A DNA stretch of 64,000 nucleotides from Herbidospora galbida (GTDB lineage Bacteria > Actinomycetota > Actinomycetes > Streptosporangiales > Streptosporangiaceae). Positions 25,336 through 33,633 of the stretch are shown here, piece by piece. The stretch lies in assembly GCF_005233835.1 (NCBI RefSeq), contig NZ_SZQA01000019.1, positions 91,115 to 155,114 of the forward strand, written 5' to 3'. A model generated the notes under the pieces. That model saw only the letters and a list, made by a program, of their open reading frames with translations, had not been told where the DNA came from and made no database searches. The number at the start of each line of letters is the position of its first letter. The stretch's first letter is position 1. The position numbers and the translations under genes were made by a program.

Positions 25336-26186
25336 GCCGGAGAGCCTACTTTTTCCGGCCGGGCCACCACGAGCAGGCTGACCGCCAGCATCGCCAGGCC
25401 GGCCCACGAGGTCGGGCTCAGGGTCTCGCCCAGGACCGCGACGCCCAGCAGCGCCGCGACGGCCGGTTCGGCCAGGGCCAGGGTGCTGGCGGTGGCGACG
25501 GGGGTGCCGCGCAGGCCCCGGCCGTACAGGACATAGGACAGGGCCGTGGTGGCCAGGCCCAGGTAGAAGACGGTGGCGAGGCTGGCCGGGTCGGTGACCC
25601 AGGAGAGGTCGCCGGCCAGCAGGATCGGGATCATGATCAGGGCCGAGACGCCGAACATGACGGCCATCACCTCGTCGCTGGGGTGGCCGGCGACGATGGC
25701 TCGGGCGGCGATGACGGCGTACGAGGCGTAGATGAAGCCGCCGACCAGCGCCAGGCCGACACCGAGCGGGTCGACGGTGCCGCCGCCGGGGAGCAGCAGC
25801 ACGGCGCAGCCGACGATCGCGGCGGCGGTCCCCCACATCCACTGGCGGCTGGGGGCCTGCCGGTCGAGCGCCCACGACAGCAGGCCGGTGAAGACGGGGC
25901 CGCTGCCGATGAGGATGACGGTGCCGATCGCGACGCCGGTCATGTTCACCGCGACGAAGAAGCAGAGCTGGTAGAGGGCCACACACAGGCCGCCGAGCAA
26001 CAGTGTTGGGCTGGGCCGGACCTTGGCGCCGGGCCGGAGCAGGACGAACCCGGCCAGCGCCGAGCCGCCGATGACGAGGCGGGCGGCGGCCAGCGCGACC
26101 GCCCCGGCGGCGGCGAAGGTGCCGGCCGTGCCGGCGGTCCCCCAGAGCACGGCGGCGAGCACGACGAGGAGAGCGGAGGTGCGCAT
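25332..26186 (-). CDS. EamA/DMT-family transporter
   Basis: The protein has 284 residues with ten predicted spans in two EamA repeats. It begins ALLVVLAAVLWGTAGTAG, a common start of this family. Members export or import metabolites such as amino acids and sugars; the substrate is not readable from sequence. It is co-transcribed with a GntR regulator. The ATG is preceded by a palindrome that fits a GntR operator rather than by a clear ribosome site. Confidence 0.88.
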   Translation of the reverse strand: MRTSALLVVLAAVLWGTAGTAGTFAAAGAVALAAARLVIGGSALAGFVLLRPGAKVRPSPTLLLGGLCVALYQLCFFVAVNMTGVAIGTVILIGSGPVFTGLLSWALDRQAPSRQWMWGTAAAIVGCAVLLLPGGGTVDPLGVGLALVGGFIYASYAVIAARAIVAGHPSDEVMAVMFGVSALIMIPILLAGDLSWVTDPASLATVFYLGLATTALSYVLYGRGLRGTPVATASTLALAEPAVAALLGVAVLGETLSPTSWAGLAMLAVSLLVVARPEKVGSPA

Positions 26187-26188
26187 GC

Positions 26189-26205
26189 GTCAGATTGTCT
26201 GACAA
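26189..26205. promoter_or_regulatory. Probable GntR operator before the EamA-GntR operon
   Basis: TTGTC-T-GACAA (26195-26205) is a perfect palindrome of the TTGT-N3-ACAA type bound by FCD-class GntR proteins. It overlaps a second dyad, GTCAGA-TTG-TCTGAC (26189-26203). The site ends 3-9 bp before the EamA ATG, where binding would block transcription or translation. That the adjacent GntR protein binds it is an inference. Confidence 0.65.
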
Positions 26206-26278
26206 CTAGACACTCGATCGCAAGCCATATACCGCCGACTGTCCTTTATGACCCCCAGTAAAGATCTGACAGGAATCA

Positions 26279-26308
26279 TTGACGTGCCAGGCCAGAGCCC
26301 ATGACAAT
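26279..26308 (+). promoter_or_regulatory. Possible housekeeping-type promoter for the barstar gene
   Basis: TTGACG at 26279-26284 resembles a -35 box, and GACAAT 18 bases later resembles a -10 box. The gap is AT-rich for this genome. The pair lies about 100 bp before the barstar ATG. The match is partial. Confidence 0.35.
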
Positions 26309-26407
26309 GCAGCGAAAAAGCAGCGGATAAGCCAATAAAAAGAGTTGTTTTTACCCAGAAGATTCCCGGAGACGTGGGAAGTGCCTCTCTCGGGGAAGAC
26401 CGCAACC

Positions 26408-26782
26408 ATGTTGAGTCGGTTTGTACGGGCTCCCCGGACCGTCGGGGTCGCCGCCGCCATCGCCGAGGTCAAGGAGCGGGGAGCCACCCCCCACCTCCTC
26501 GACGGCGCCGAAATGGTCACCTCCGCCGCCGCTTTCGAAGCCATCGCCCGCGCCCTCGATTTTCCGGAAGGTTTCGGTCACTGCCTCGATTCCCTCTACG
26601 ACCACCTGACGGACCTCTCGTGGCTGTCACCCGGCGAGCACGTCCTGATCTGGTCGAAGCCGTCGGTCCTCCGCAAGAGCGACGCGACGTCCTATGACGG
26701 CCTCGGCTCCGCCCTCTCCGACGCCGCCACCGACGGCACCAAGGGCGAGGCGACGTTGACCGTGATCATGCTGGACAACTGA
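26408..26782 (+). CDS. Barstar-family ribonuclease inhibitor
   Basis: The protein has 124 residues. The segment ARALDFPEGFGHCLDSLYDHLTDLSWL matches the barstar core (FPxxFGxNLDALWDxLTD), which plugs the barnase active site. The last strand reads ATLTVIMLD. The ATG chosen is preceded by GGGGAAGA; a longer frame upstream has no site. No barnase-like ribonuclease gene lies next to it. It may inhibit an RNase encoded elsewhere, an incoming toxin, or act as a stand-alone immunity gene. Confidence 0.85.
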   Translation: MLSRFVRAPRTVGVAAAIAEVKERGATPHLLDGAEMVTSAAAFEAIARALDFPEGFGHCLDSLYDHLTDLSWLSPGEHVLIWSKPSVLRKSDATSYDGLGSALSDAATDGTKGEATLTVIMLDN

Positions 26783-27175
26783 ACGCCTCGGAGCCCGCAG
26801 ATTCTCCGGCCGTCCTCCAGACGGCCATCCGGGGGTCACCGCTGACCAGATGCGTCCACTACGTTGACCGAAACGTTGCTTTCGGGTGGTGTCCTACCTC
26901 ACATCCGCAACCAGGGGGCTACACGGCGGAGTGTGACCGCCGTCACGCCCGTTTCACCTCGATTGGCCATCGATGCAGGTAGAGAGCGGGCTGGAAGGCG
27001 ACAGAGCGTCATCATCGACCGGAACTTCATTCGGCGCCGCGACAGAGAAAGCCGCGAATCGGTGTCAAACCCGAATAGCCCCCATTTTGTTGCGAACGCC
27101 ACCTAGTTCCACAGCTCACGCGTTGCTATTGTTTCGCCACTATTAACGCATGTGTTCGCCCTCTGCTGAGGTCTC
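26783..27175. other. Intergenic region between barstar and the sensor kinase
   Basis: The 393-bp gap begins with a small hairpin (26808-26826) and becomes AT-richer toward the kinase gene. A 80-codon frame on the plus strand has poor codon use and no family resemblance, so I leave it out. The promoter of the kinase gene should lie in the last 100 bp, but I cannot pick convincing boxes. Confidence 0.5.
26808..26826 (+). terminator. Weak hairpin after the barstar gene
   Basis: GGCCGTC and GACGGCC are separated by five bases, 25 bp after the stop codon. There is no T-tract, so termination strength is doubtful. Confidence 0.35.
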
Positions 27176-29302
27176 ATGGCTGGCCGCAAACGCTCCATCC
27201 GGTTCAAGATCTTCGCGGTCTTGCTCGCGCCCGTGACCGCTCTCGCGGTCATCTGGGCGTTGACCGCGGCTATTACCCTCACATCCGGACGGGAATATCT
27301 CCGGGTCGGGAGGGTCTATGAGCACATCGTCCTCCCCTCACGCGCCGTGCTGACCGAGTTACAGCACGAGCGCCTGATGTCGGTCACCTACCTCGGTGGC
27401 AGCTCCTCCTTCCACGCCGACCTCGACGCGCAGCAGAAGCGCACCGACGAGATCGCGGCCGGCCTCGCCGGGCACGCCGTCGCCGGCCGCGAGGCCGCGC
27501 CGCCGGCCCTCTGGGACCGCGTACAGGAACTGCTCCGGCAGCTCGACCGGCTCGACTCGCTGCGCAGCCAGGTGGAGAACCGGGAGATCGGGCGCCTCGA
27601 CGCGCTCACCCAGTACAGCGAGATCGCCGAGGTCGGCTGGCAGGTCTACGACCGCATGATGATCGCTCCCGACCTCGACCTGATCGGCCAGACGAGGGCC
27701 GTCGTGATGGTCGGCCGGGCCCGCGAGATCGTCAGCCAGCAGTCGGCGCTCCTCGCCGGCACCCTGGGCACCGGCCGGATGAGCGAACGCGAGCAAGAGG
27801 TGTTCGTCGAGATGGCCGCCAAGCGCTCCATGCTCTACAGCCTCGGCTTCACCGACCTCGAAGGGTCGATGCGCGACCCGTACGTGAAGCTGAACGGCTC
27901 CGCGGCCTACCTCGACTTCGTGAAGCTCGAAGGGGCGGTCCGCGACAAGATCAGGCCGGAGGCGGCGCTGCCCCCGGAGGCGGGCCGCTGGCAGGCCACC
28001 GCCGAGGCGCTCTCGATCACCCTCGACAAGCTGGGCGGCCAGGCCAGCGTCGAGATCGGCAACCGCATGCAGCCGGCCGTCATGACCGTGCTCATCCGGC
28101 TCGGCGTGCTCGCGGTCGTCGGGTTGATCGCCCTCGTGGTCACGCTGCTGGTGTCGGTCAGGTTCGGCCGCCGGATCTCCGCCGAGCTGGGCGCGCTGCA
28201 GAACGCCGCCGTCGACCTGTCGGACCGGCGGCTGCCCGACATCGTGCGGCGGCTCAGCCGGGGTGACGACGTCGACGTCAGGGCCGAGACCCCGCCGGTC
28301 GAGGTGCCCGGCAACACCGCCGAGGTCGCCACGGTCACCAACGCCTTCACCTCGGTGCAGGCGACCGCCGTCCAAGCGGCGGTCGGCCAGGCGCAGCTGC
28401 GGCAGGGCGTCAACAAGGTGTTCCTCAACCTGGCCCGCAGAAACCAATCGCTGTTGCACCGGCAGCTCGGCATCCTCGACGGCCTGGAGCGGCAGACCGA
28501 GGACCCGAACCTGCTGGAGCAGCTGTTCGGCCTCGACCACCTGACCACCCGCATGCGCCGCCACGCCGAGGGCCTGATCATCCTGTCGGGCGCGGTCCCC
28601 GGCCGCGGCTGGCGGGAACCGGTCGCCCTGTTCGACGTGGTCCGCGCCTCGGTCGAGGAGGTGGAGGACTACCTGCGGGTCGACGTCAACGTGCCGCACC
28701 ACGCCAAGCTGGTCGGCCCGGCCGTCACCGACGCCATCCACCTGATCGCCGAGCTCGTCGAGAACGCGACGATCTTCTCCCCGCCGCACACCCGGGTCAG
28801 CGTCCACGGCGACCTGGCGGCGCGCGGGTTCGTCCTGGAGATCGAGGACCGGGGGCTCGGGCTGAACTCCGAGGAGATGGCCGCCATCAACGCGCGGCTG
28901 GCCGACCCGCCGGAGTTCGACCTGGCCGACAGCGACCGCCTCGGCCTGTTCGTCGTCGGGCGGCTGGCCAAGCGGCACGACATCACGGTCAACCTGCGGC
29001 CCTCGCCGTACGGGGGCACCGCGGCCATCGTGCTGATCCCGGCCGAGCTGGTCGTCATGCCAGACCCCGCGGAGATCGCGGCGGCCGAGCGCCTGGTGCC
29101 GGCCCAGCCGACCGAGGCGCCGGTGCTGTCGCCGGTATCGGGGCGGCACGGGGCGGGGCCCAAGCCGACGGCCGAGACGAACCTGCCCCGGCGGGTGAGG
29201 CAGGCGAACATGGCGCCGCAACTGCGGGAGGAGCAGGGCAAGCCCGACTTGTACTCTTCCTTCCAGGCCGGTTGGCGCCGAGCGGAGGATGACAAAGCGT
29301 GA
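27176..29302 (+). CDS. Conservon-type sensor histidine kinase (CvnA-like) with nitrate-sensing-like sensor domain
   Basis: The protein has 708 residues. One span lies near residue 20, then an extracellular helical sensor domain of the nitrate/nitrite-sensing type to about 300. A second span (VLIRLGVLAVVGLIALVVTLLVSV) and a HAMP-like linker follow. The kinase core shows LFGLDHLTTRMRRHAEGL, the CvnA equivalent of the dimerisation helix, then the ATP-binding boxes ELVENATIFSP, EDRGLGL and LGLFVVGRLA. The tail is disordered. It overlaps the DUF742 gene by 4 bp. In typical conservons such a kinase is followed by roadblock/LC7, DUF742 and GTPase genes; here only DUF742 follows. Confidence 0.92.
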   Translation: MAGRKRSIRFKIFAVLLAPVTALAVIWALTAAITLTSGREYLRVGRVYEHIVLPSRAVLTELQHERLMSVTYLGGSSSFHADLDAQQKRTDEIAAGLAGHAVAGREAAPPALWDRVQELLRQLDRLDSLRSQVENREIGRLDALTQYSEIAEVGWQVYDRMMIAPDLDLIGQTRAVVMVGRAREIVSQQSALLAGTLGTGRMSEREQEVFVEMAAKRSMLYSLGFTDLEGSMRDPYVKLNGSAAYLDFVKLEGAVRDKIRPEAALPPEAGRWQATAEALSITLDKLGGQASVEIGNRMQPAVMTVLIRLGVLAVVGLIALVVTLLVSVRFGRRISAELGALQNAAVDLSDRRLPDIVRRLSRGDDVDVRAETPPVEVPGNTAEVATVTNAFTSVQATAVQAAVGQAQLRQGVNKVFLNLARRNQSLLHRQLGILDGLERQTEDPNLLEQLFGLDHLTTRMRRHAEGLIILSGAVPGRGWREPVALFDVVRASVEEVEDYLRVDVNVPHHAKLVGPAVTDAIHLIAELVENATIFSPPHTRVSVHGDLAARGFVLEIEDRGLGLNSEEMAAINARLADPPEFDLADSDRLGLFVVGRLAKRHDITVNLRPSPYGGTAAIVLIPAELVVMPDPAEIAAAERLVPAQPTEAPVLSPVSGRHGAGPKPTAETNLPRRVRQANMAPQLREEQGKPDLYSSFQAGWRRAEDDKA

Positions 29303-29640
29303 GTGACGAACCACCTCTGCTGCGCCCGTTCACCCTCACGCGGGGGCGGACCCGGCCCACCGGGCCGGAGTTCGAGCTCATGACGATCATCCGGGCGGTG
29401 CCGGGCGCGCCGCTCGGGGGCCTCACACCGGAGGAGCTCAAGATCGTCCGGATCTGCCAGTCGCCCGCGTCGGTCGCCGACCTCGCCTCCGACGTGCGTC
29501 TGTCGCTGAACGTGGTCAGGATCCTGCTGAGCGGTCTGCGCGACCGGAACATCATCACCGCCCGGCCGCAGGCCACCGTGGCCCAGCTGCCGGAGGAGCG
29601 GATCCTGCGCGAGGTCATCCAGGGTTTGCGAGCCCTCTGA
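29299..29640 (+). CDS. DUF742 family protein (CvnC-like)
   Basis: The protein has 113 residues. LLRPFTLTRGRTRP at the start, the CQSPASVADLASDVRLSLNVVRILLSGL winged-helix-like core and the late VIQGLRAL are the family pattern of DUF742. These proteins accompany kinases and Ras-like GTPases in actinobacterial conservons. The GTG start overlaps the kinase stop (GTGA). No LC7 or GTPase gene follows, so the module is incomplete or uses partners elsewhere. Its end overlaps the convergent hypothetical gene by 26 bp. Confidence 0.92.
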   Translation: MSDEPPLLRPFTLTRGRTRPTGPEFELMTIIRAVPGAPLGGLTPEELKIVRICQSPASVADLASDVRLSLNVVRILLSGLRDRNIITARPQATVAQLPEERILREVIQGLRAL

Positions 29641-30010
29641 GGGCCTCGTCGAGATGCCGGCGCGCCGGTTCGAGCACCTGCTCGGTGTAGTGGCCGAGCA
29701 GGTCTTCCGGACCTTCGGGTAACAGAAGTAACTCCTCGCCGTCGAGGTCGACCGTCCCGTCGACGGTCCAGGCCGGGCCGTGGGGGCGGAGCCGCACCTC
29801 ACAGACCAGTTCACGGCCGTCGGGAAGGGTGTACGAAACCCCGAGGCGCACCTTCCCCACGAGATCGGTGATCGGCGACCAGCGCCGGATGTCGGGATGG
29901 AAATCGAGGTAAAGGTCGCGACCGGCCTCGGAAAAAGCGCTGGCAGCGGCCATAACGGCCCGGAGAAGATCGTCGTGCACGGCTCGGTTAATCCTCGTTA
30001 ATACAGGCAT
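29615..30010 (-). CDS. Protein of unknown function
   Basis: The protein has 131 residues, with no signal peptide or span. An N-terminal helix (NRAVHDDLLRAVMAAASAFSEAG) is followed by beta strands (KVRLGVSYTLPDGRELVCEVRLRP) and a C-terminal helix rich in charged residues. I do not recognise the family. Codon use is genuine. The ATG at 30010 is used here; Met20 is another possibility. It overlaps the DUF742 gene tail to tail. The only clear terminator for that operon lies beyond this gene, so it may be covered by antisense RNA. Confidence 0.65.
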   Translation of the reverse strand: MPVLTRINRAVHDDLLRAVMAAASAFSEAGRDLYLDFHPDIRRWSPITDLVGKVRLGVSYTLPDGRELVCEVRLRPHGPAWTVDGTVDLDGEELLLLPEGPEDLLGHYTEQVLEPARRHLDEALRGLANPG

Positions 30011-30019
30011 TCACTGTGA

Positions 30020-30042
30020 CCTGAGGGACTCAGGCCGTTTTT
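30020..30042 (+). terminator. Rho-independent terminator, plus strand
   Basis: CCTGAG-GGA-CTCAGG is followed by CCG and five T residues. This is the best classical terminator in the window. It lies 380 bp after the DUF742 stop, beyond the start of the opposite-strand gene. It lies 36 bp before the beta-helix ATG, so it could instead act as an attenuator in that leader. Confidence 0.7.
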
Positions 30043-30077
30043 GTAACTTCTGTGTACACGATCACGACCCTCTCGGT

Positions 30078-32495
30078 ATGAAAGGGCCTATGCCTCTTCG
30101 TTATAGAAGATTCGTCATCTGTTCGCTTGCCGTCAGCGGCGCGATCGGAGTCGACGTGGCCACTCAGGCGATCGCGGCCCCGCCCGCGTCGGACGCGGTT
30201 CACGTGTCGGCGAGCTCGGGTGACGACGCCAACCCGGGAACAGAGAGCGCGCCGCTGCGTACCGTCGCCGCCGCCCTCAAGCGCGCCAAGGGCGGGGTGA
30301 TGACGACGATCGTCCTCCGCGGCGGCGAATACCGGGAGTCCCTGGGCAGCATCGCCAAGCCGGTGACGATCCAGTCGGCGCCCGGGGAGCAGGCCTGGTT
30401 CAAGGGCAGCACCGAGATCGCGCCCGCGAAGTTCGTCCGCGACGGAACCGCCTGGCGCCTCGACGGCTGGAACCCGGACATCTGCCGGACCGCCTGCGTG
30501 TACCCGCCCGACATCACGTCCGGCAACGTCATCGGCGGCGATCCGGAGATGGCCTTCTACGGCGGCAAGCCGCTCCGGCAGGTGACCTCCCGCGCGGCCG
30601 TCACCGCCGGCACCTTCTTCTGGGACGGCCGCGGCACCGTCTACCTCGGCAGCGACCCCGCCCGTGCGCGGGTCGAACTGGCCTCCATCGCCTACGCCGT
30701 GCACTTCCTGCCCGGTTCGGAGAACTCCGTGCTCCGGGGCCTCGGCTTCGCCCACTACGCGACCAGCCAGGACTACCGCAAGAAGCCGGCCGCGATCATC
30801 TCGCAGGCCAGGGGCGTGCTCCTGGAGAACAACACGGTCACCCTCAACGCGGCGGCCGGGGTGTCGGCCCTGGCCGACGACATGCGGCTGGCCGGCAACA
30901 CCATCACCGCCAACGGCTTCACCGGGATCAGCTCCCACAAGGCCGCCAACCTCACCATGTACGGCAACGTCGTCTCGGGCAACAACACCGAGAAGATCGG
31001 CCTGGTCGCGGTCTCCAGCCTCGCCGGGGCCGGGATGAAGGCGACCTTCCTCGTCAACGCCAACATCCGCGACAACGTGTTCGACGGCAACCAGGGCGCG
31101 GGGTTCTGGTGCGACCTGTCGTGCGAGAACGTCCGGCTGGTCCGGAACGTGGCCAGGGGCAACGCCAAGCACGGCATGTACTACGAGGTGTCCTCGCGCG
31201 GGCTGATCGCCTCGAACCTGCTCGCCGGGAACGGGCAGTTCGGGCTCAAGATCAGCGGCTCGAACAAGGTCCGCGTCTACAACAACACCATGGCCGACAA
31301 CGCCTCCCCGATCCAGGTCGCCGAGGACCCCCGTCCCCACCTGGATCGCTGCAACGCCGACAACTGTCCCGCTCCCGACGCGGTGGCGCGCGGGGTCACC
31401 TGGGACACCGCCGACGTGACCCTGATCAACAACATCTTCTCCGGCCGCTCCGGCGGCGGCGCCCTCGTGGACACGGTCGACGCCAACAGCGCGTCGTCGG
31501 GCAAGCGGGTCGGCGCGGCGAAGATGATCCCCGCCGGGCAGATGGACAACAACGGCTACTACCGCCCGACGACCGCCTCCCAGGTGGCCAAGTGGGCGCT
31601 CCCGGCCGGCAACGACCAGGCGTTCACCAGCCTGACCCAGCTCAAGTCGACCGGCCGCGAGAGCAACGCCCACTACCAGGAGGGCGCGGAGGGCTACTTC
31701 AACGGCGGCGACTACAAGCTGAAGTCGGGCTCCCCCGCATCCTCGGCCGGCGCCCCGCTGCCCGAGGACGTCGCAGCGGCGATCGGCGTCGACGCGGGCA
31801 AGAAGGTCCCCCTGGGCGCCCTGCGCGGCCCGAGCGTGGAGACCACTCCCCCGCCGCCCACCCCGACGGTGTCACCGAGCGCCACGCCGTCGGTCACGCC
31901 CACGAAGTCGCCCACGGCCTCACCGAGCGCCAGCCCGTCGGTCACGCCGTCGGTCACGCCGTCGGTCACGCCGTCGGTCACGCCGTCGGTCACGCCGTCG
32001 GTCACGCCCACGAAGTCGCCCACGCCGACGCCCTCTCCGTCGCAGACGGTCGCGCCGGTGCTCGATCTGCTGCGCAGGCAGCTGTACGTCGTCACGCACC
32101 CCACCCAGGGCCACTCGCTGCTGACCCTGAGCAGAGGCGAGGCCGACAAGGCCGTGGCCCGCTACGGCTACGTCGACCAGGGCGTGACCCTGTTCGTCTC
32201 CGGGCGCGCGGCCAACGGGCTGGTCCCCATCCACCGGCTGGTCCACCCGACCTCGGGTGACCGCCTGTTCGCCCGCAGCACGGTCGAACGGGACAACGCG
32301 GTGAACCGCTCGGGTTACGTCTACGAGGGCGTCACCTTCTACGCCGTCAACCAGAACACCCCGGGCACGATCGCCGTCTACCGCCTCAGGAAGGGCGCCT
32401 ACCACAACTACGTCGTCGGCCCGCAGGCCCGCGACGCGGCCGTCGCCGACGGCTGGACGTACGAGCACATCGCGTTCTACGCCCGCCCGGCCTGA
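30078..32495 (+). CDS. Large secreted beta-helix protein with P/S/T linker and C-terminal DUF5648-type domain
   Basis: The protein has 805 residues. A signal peptide (RYRRFVICSLAVSGAIG...AIA) leads to VHVSASSGDDANPGTESAPLRTVAAAL, the usual entry to right-handed beta-helix proteins. Coils with NN turns continue to about residue 590. A linker of P-S-V-T and T-P units spans about 600-665. The end contains three YGYVDQGVTLFV-type repeats (SGYVYEGVTFYAV, DGWTYEHIAFYAR), the DUF5648 pattern seen in secreted hydrolases. An in-frame ATG at 30090 preceded by AAAGGG may be the true start. Substrate unknown; polysaccharide binding or cleavage is plausible. It resembles the beta-helix protein at 1713-3386. 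Confidence 0.87.
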   Translation: MKGPMPLRYRRFVICSLAVSGAIGVDVATQAIAAPPASDAVHVSASSGDDANPGTESAPLRTVAAALKRAKGGVMTTIVLRGGEYRESLGSIAKPVTIQSAPGEQAWFKGSTEIAPAKFVRDGTAWRLDGWNPDICRTACVYPPDITSGNVIGGDPEMAFYGGKPLRQVTSRAAVTAGTFFWDGRGTVYLGSDPARARVELASIAYAVHFLPGSENSVLRGLGFAHYATSQDYRKKPAAIISQARGVLLENNTVTLNAAAGVSALADDMRLAGNTITANGFTGISSHKAANLTMYGNVVSGNNTEKIGLVAVSSLAGAGMKATFLVNANIRDNVFDGNQGAGFWCDLSCENVRLVRNVARGNAKHGMYYEVSSRGLIASNLLAGNGQFGLKISGSNKVRVYNNTMADNASPIQVAEDPRPHLDRCNADNCPAPDAVARGVTWDTADVTLINNIFSGRSGGGALVDTVDANSASSGKRVGAAKMIPAGQMDNNGYYRPTTASQVAKWALPAGNDQAFTSLTQLKSTGRESNAHYQEGAEGYFNGGDYKLKSGSPASSAGAPLPEDVAAAIGVDAGKKVPLGALRGPSVETTPPPPTPTVSPSATPSVTPTKSPTASPSASPSVTPSVTPSVTPSVTPSVTPSVTPTKSPTPTPSPSQTVAPVLDLLRRQLYVVTHPTQGHSLLTLSRGEADKAVARYGYVDQGVTLFVSGRAANGLVPIHRLVHPTSGDRLFARSTVERDNAVNRSGYVYEGVTFYAVNQNTPGTIAVYRLRKGAYHNYVVGPQARDAAVADGWTYEHIAFYARPA
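31935..32006 (+). repeat. Six perfect 12-bp tandem units encoding P-S-V-T
   Basis: CCGTCGGTCACG is repeated six times without mismatch in the linker of the beta-helix protein. Each unit keeps the frame. Such arrays change copy number by slippage and would alter linker length. Confidence 0.95.
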
Positions 32496-33595
32496 CGCGC
32501 CCCGAACAGTTCCCGCAGGTAGGGAATGCGCCGCACGACCTCGTACGCCGCCAGCGTCACCGCGAACGACACCGCGACGATGGCGGCGTACTTGACGAGG
32601 ATCGGCGCCTGCCACCGGACCACGTAATAGGCGGCCACCACCACGACCGGCTGGTGGACGACGTAGACGAACAGGGCGGCGCGCGCCAGGTAGCCCTCGT
32701 TCTTCGCGCTCCACTCGCGCCGGTCGAGAAAGCCGAGAAGGGCCACGCAGATGCACCAGGAGGCCGCGCCGTAGAGCGCCCGGACGACGATGTGGAGTGG
32801 CCCCATGTCGAGCATCGGATCGCCGTCGAGCAGCATGAAGCTGGGCGCTCCGACGGCGAAGAGGACCGCGCCGATCCCGGCGGCCAGTGGCGCGTCGCGG
32901 CGCATGGCCTCCCTCAGCCGATCGTCGGCGGCCAGGATGTAGCCGTACAGGAAGAAGAGCAGGTAGGCCCACCGGCTCCAGGCCGCGAACTCCTCTTCGA
33001 GGCCGTGGAACGCGCACACCAGCGAGATCGGCAGGAACGGCAGCAGGATCAGGCCCCGCCGGGCGAAGAAGCCATAGTCGGAAGGCATCCATCGGACGAT
33101 CAGCGCCAGGATGAGCGACCAGGCGATCAGCATCACCACGAAATAGAGGTGGCCGGTCTCGAAGTGGTCGCCGCGCACGATGAGGGGGAAGTTGCCGAGA
33201 TCGATGTGGACGTCGAAGAACTTCGGCAGGAACTCCCAGTAGCTCTCCCTCGTCCCGGCTCTGATCCACTGCGGGATCGGGATGATCGTCACGACGGCCA
33301 CCAGGAGCGGCACACCGAGCCGGAGCAGCCGGTCGCCCGCGAACCCGGCGGCGGTGCGTCTTCTCAGGACGTGCCATGACGCCACCCCGGCGACGAGGAA
33401 GAGCATCGGCATCGCCCAGATGACCATGAACCCGGCGAGGATCATCGTGATCGAGGTGGTCTCGGCGTTCTTCACGTAGAAGTCGTCTTCGGCGTCGAAC
33501 ACCAGGGCCGCGTGGAAGAAGATCAGCCCGAACACCACGATGATCCGGATCAGATCGAGTTCCGGCCGGCGCGTGGACGTCCGCTGGATGACCAT
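32477..33595 (-). CDS. Acyltransferase 3 family membrane protein
   Basis: The protein has 372 residues and about ten spans. The start RRPELDLIRIIVVFGLIFFHAALVF carries the arginine and histidine (R-x10-H) typical of the acyltransferase-3 family. Later, ARAALFVYVVHQPVVVV is the conserved histidine segment near the end. Members O-acetylate glycans, lipids or small molecules at the membrane. The ATG is followed at once by the family pattern; a longer upstream frame is spurious. It ends opposite the beta-helix gene with a 19-bp overlap. Its target could be the cell-surface glycan, but no direct link is visible. Confidence 0.87.
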   Translation of the reverse strand: MVIQRTSTRRPELDLIRIIVVFGLIFFHAALVFDAEDDFYVKNAETTSITMILAGFMVIWAMPMLFLVAGVASWHVLRRRTAAGFAGDRLLRLGVPLLVAVVTIIPIPQWIRAGTRESYWEFLPKFFDVHIDLGNFPLIVRGDHFETGHLYFVVMLIAWSLILALIVRWMPSDYGFFARRGLILLPFLPISLVCAFHGLEEEFAAWSRWAYLLFFLYGYILAADDRLREAMRRDAPLAAGIGAVLFAVGAPSFMLLDGDPMLDMGPLHIVVRALYGAASWCICVALLGFLDRREWSAKNEGYLARAALFVYVVHQPVVVVAAYYVVRWQAPILVKYAAIVAVSFAVTLAAYEVVRRIPYLRELFGARQAGRA

Positions 33596-33633
33596 GCCAG
33601 CCAGTGTCCGTCCCCGCGCCGCCGCGCGCCAGA

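Noticed and set aside
26864..27106. An 80-codon frame before the sensor kinase
   Set aside because: Third-position GC is far below the genome norm and there is no family resemblance.
31935..32006. CRISPR-like array
   Set aside because: The 12-bp units are contiguous with no spacers and are in frame, so this is a coding minisatellite.
31712..32149. A minus-strand frame through the P-S-V-T repeats
   Set aside because: It is created by the tandem repeat read backward and lies in a supported secreted protein.
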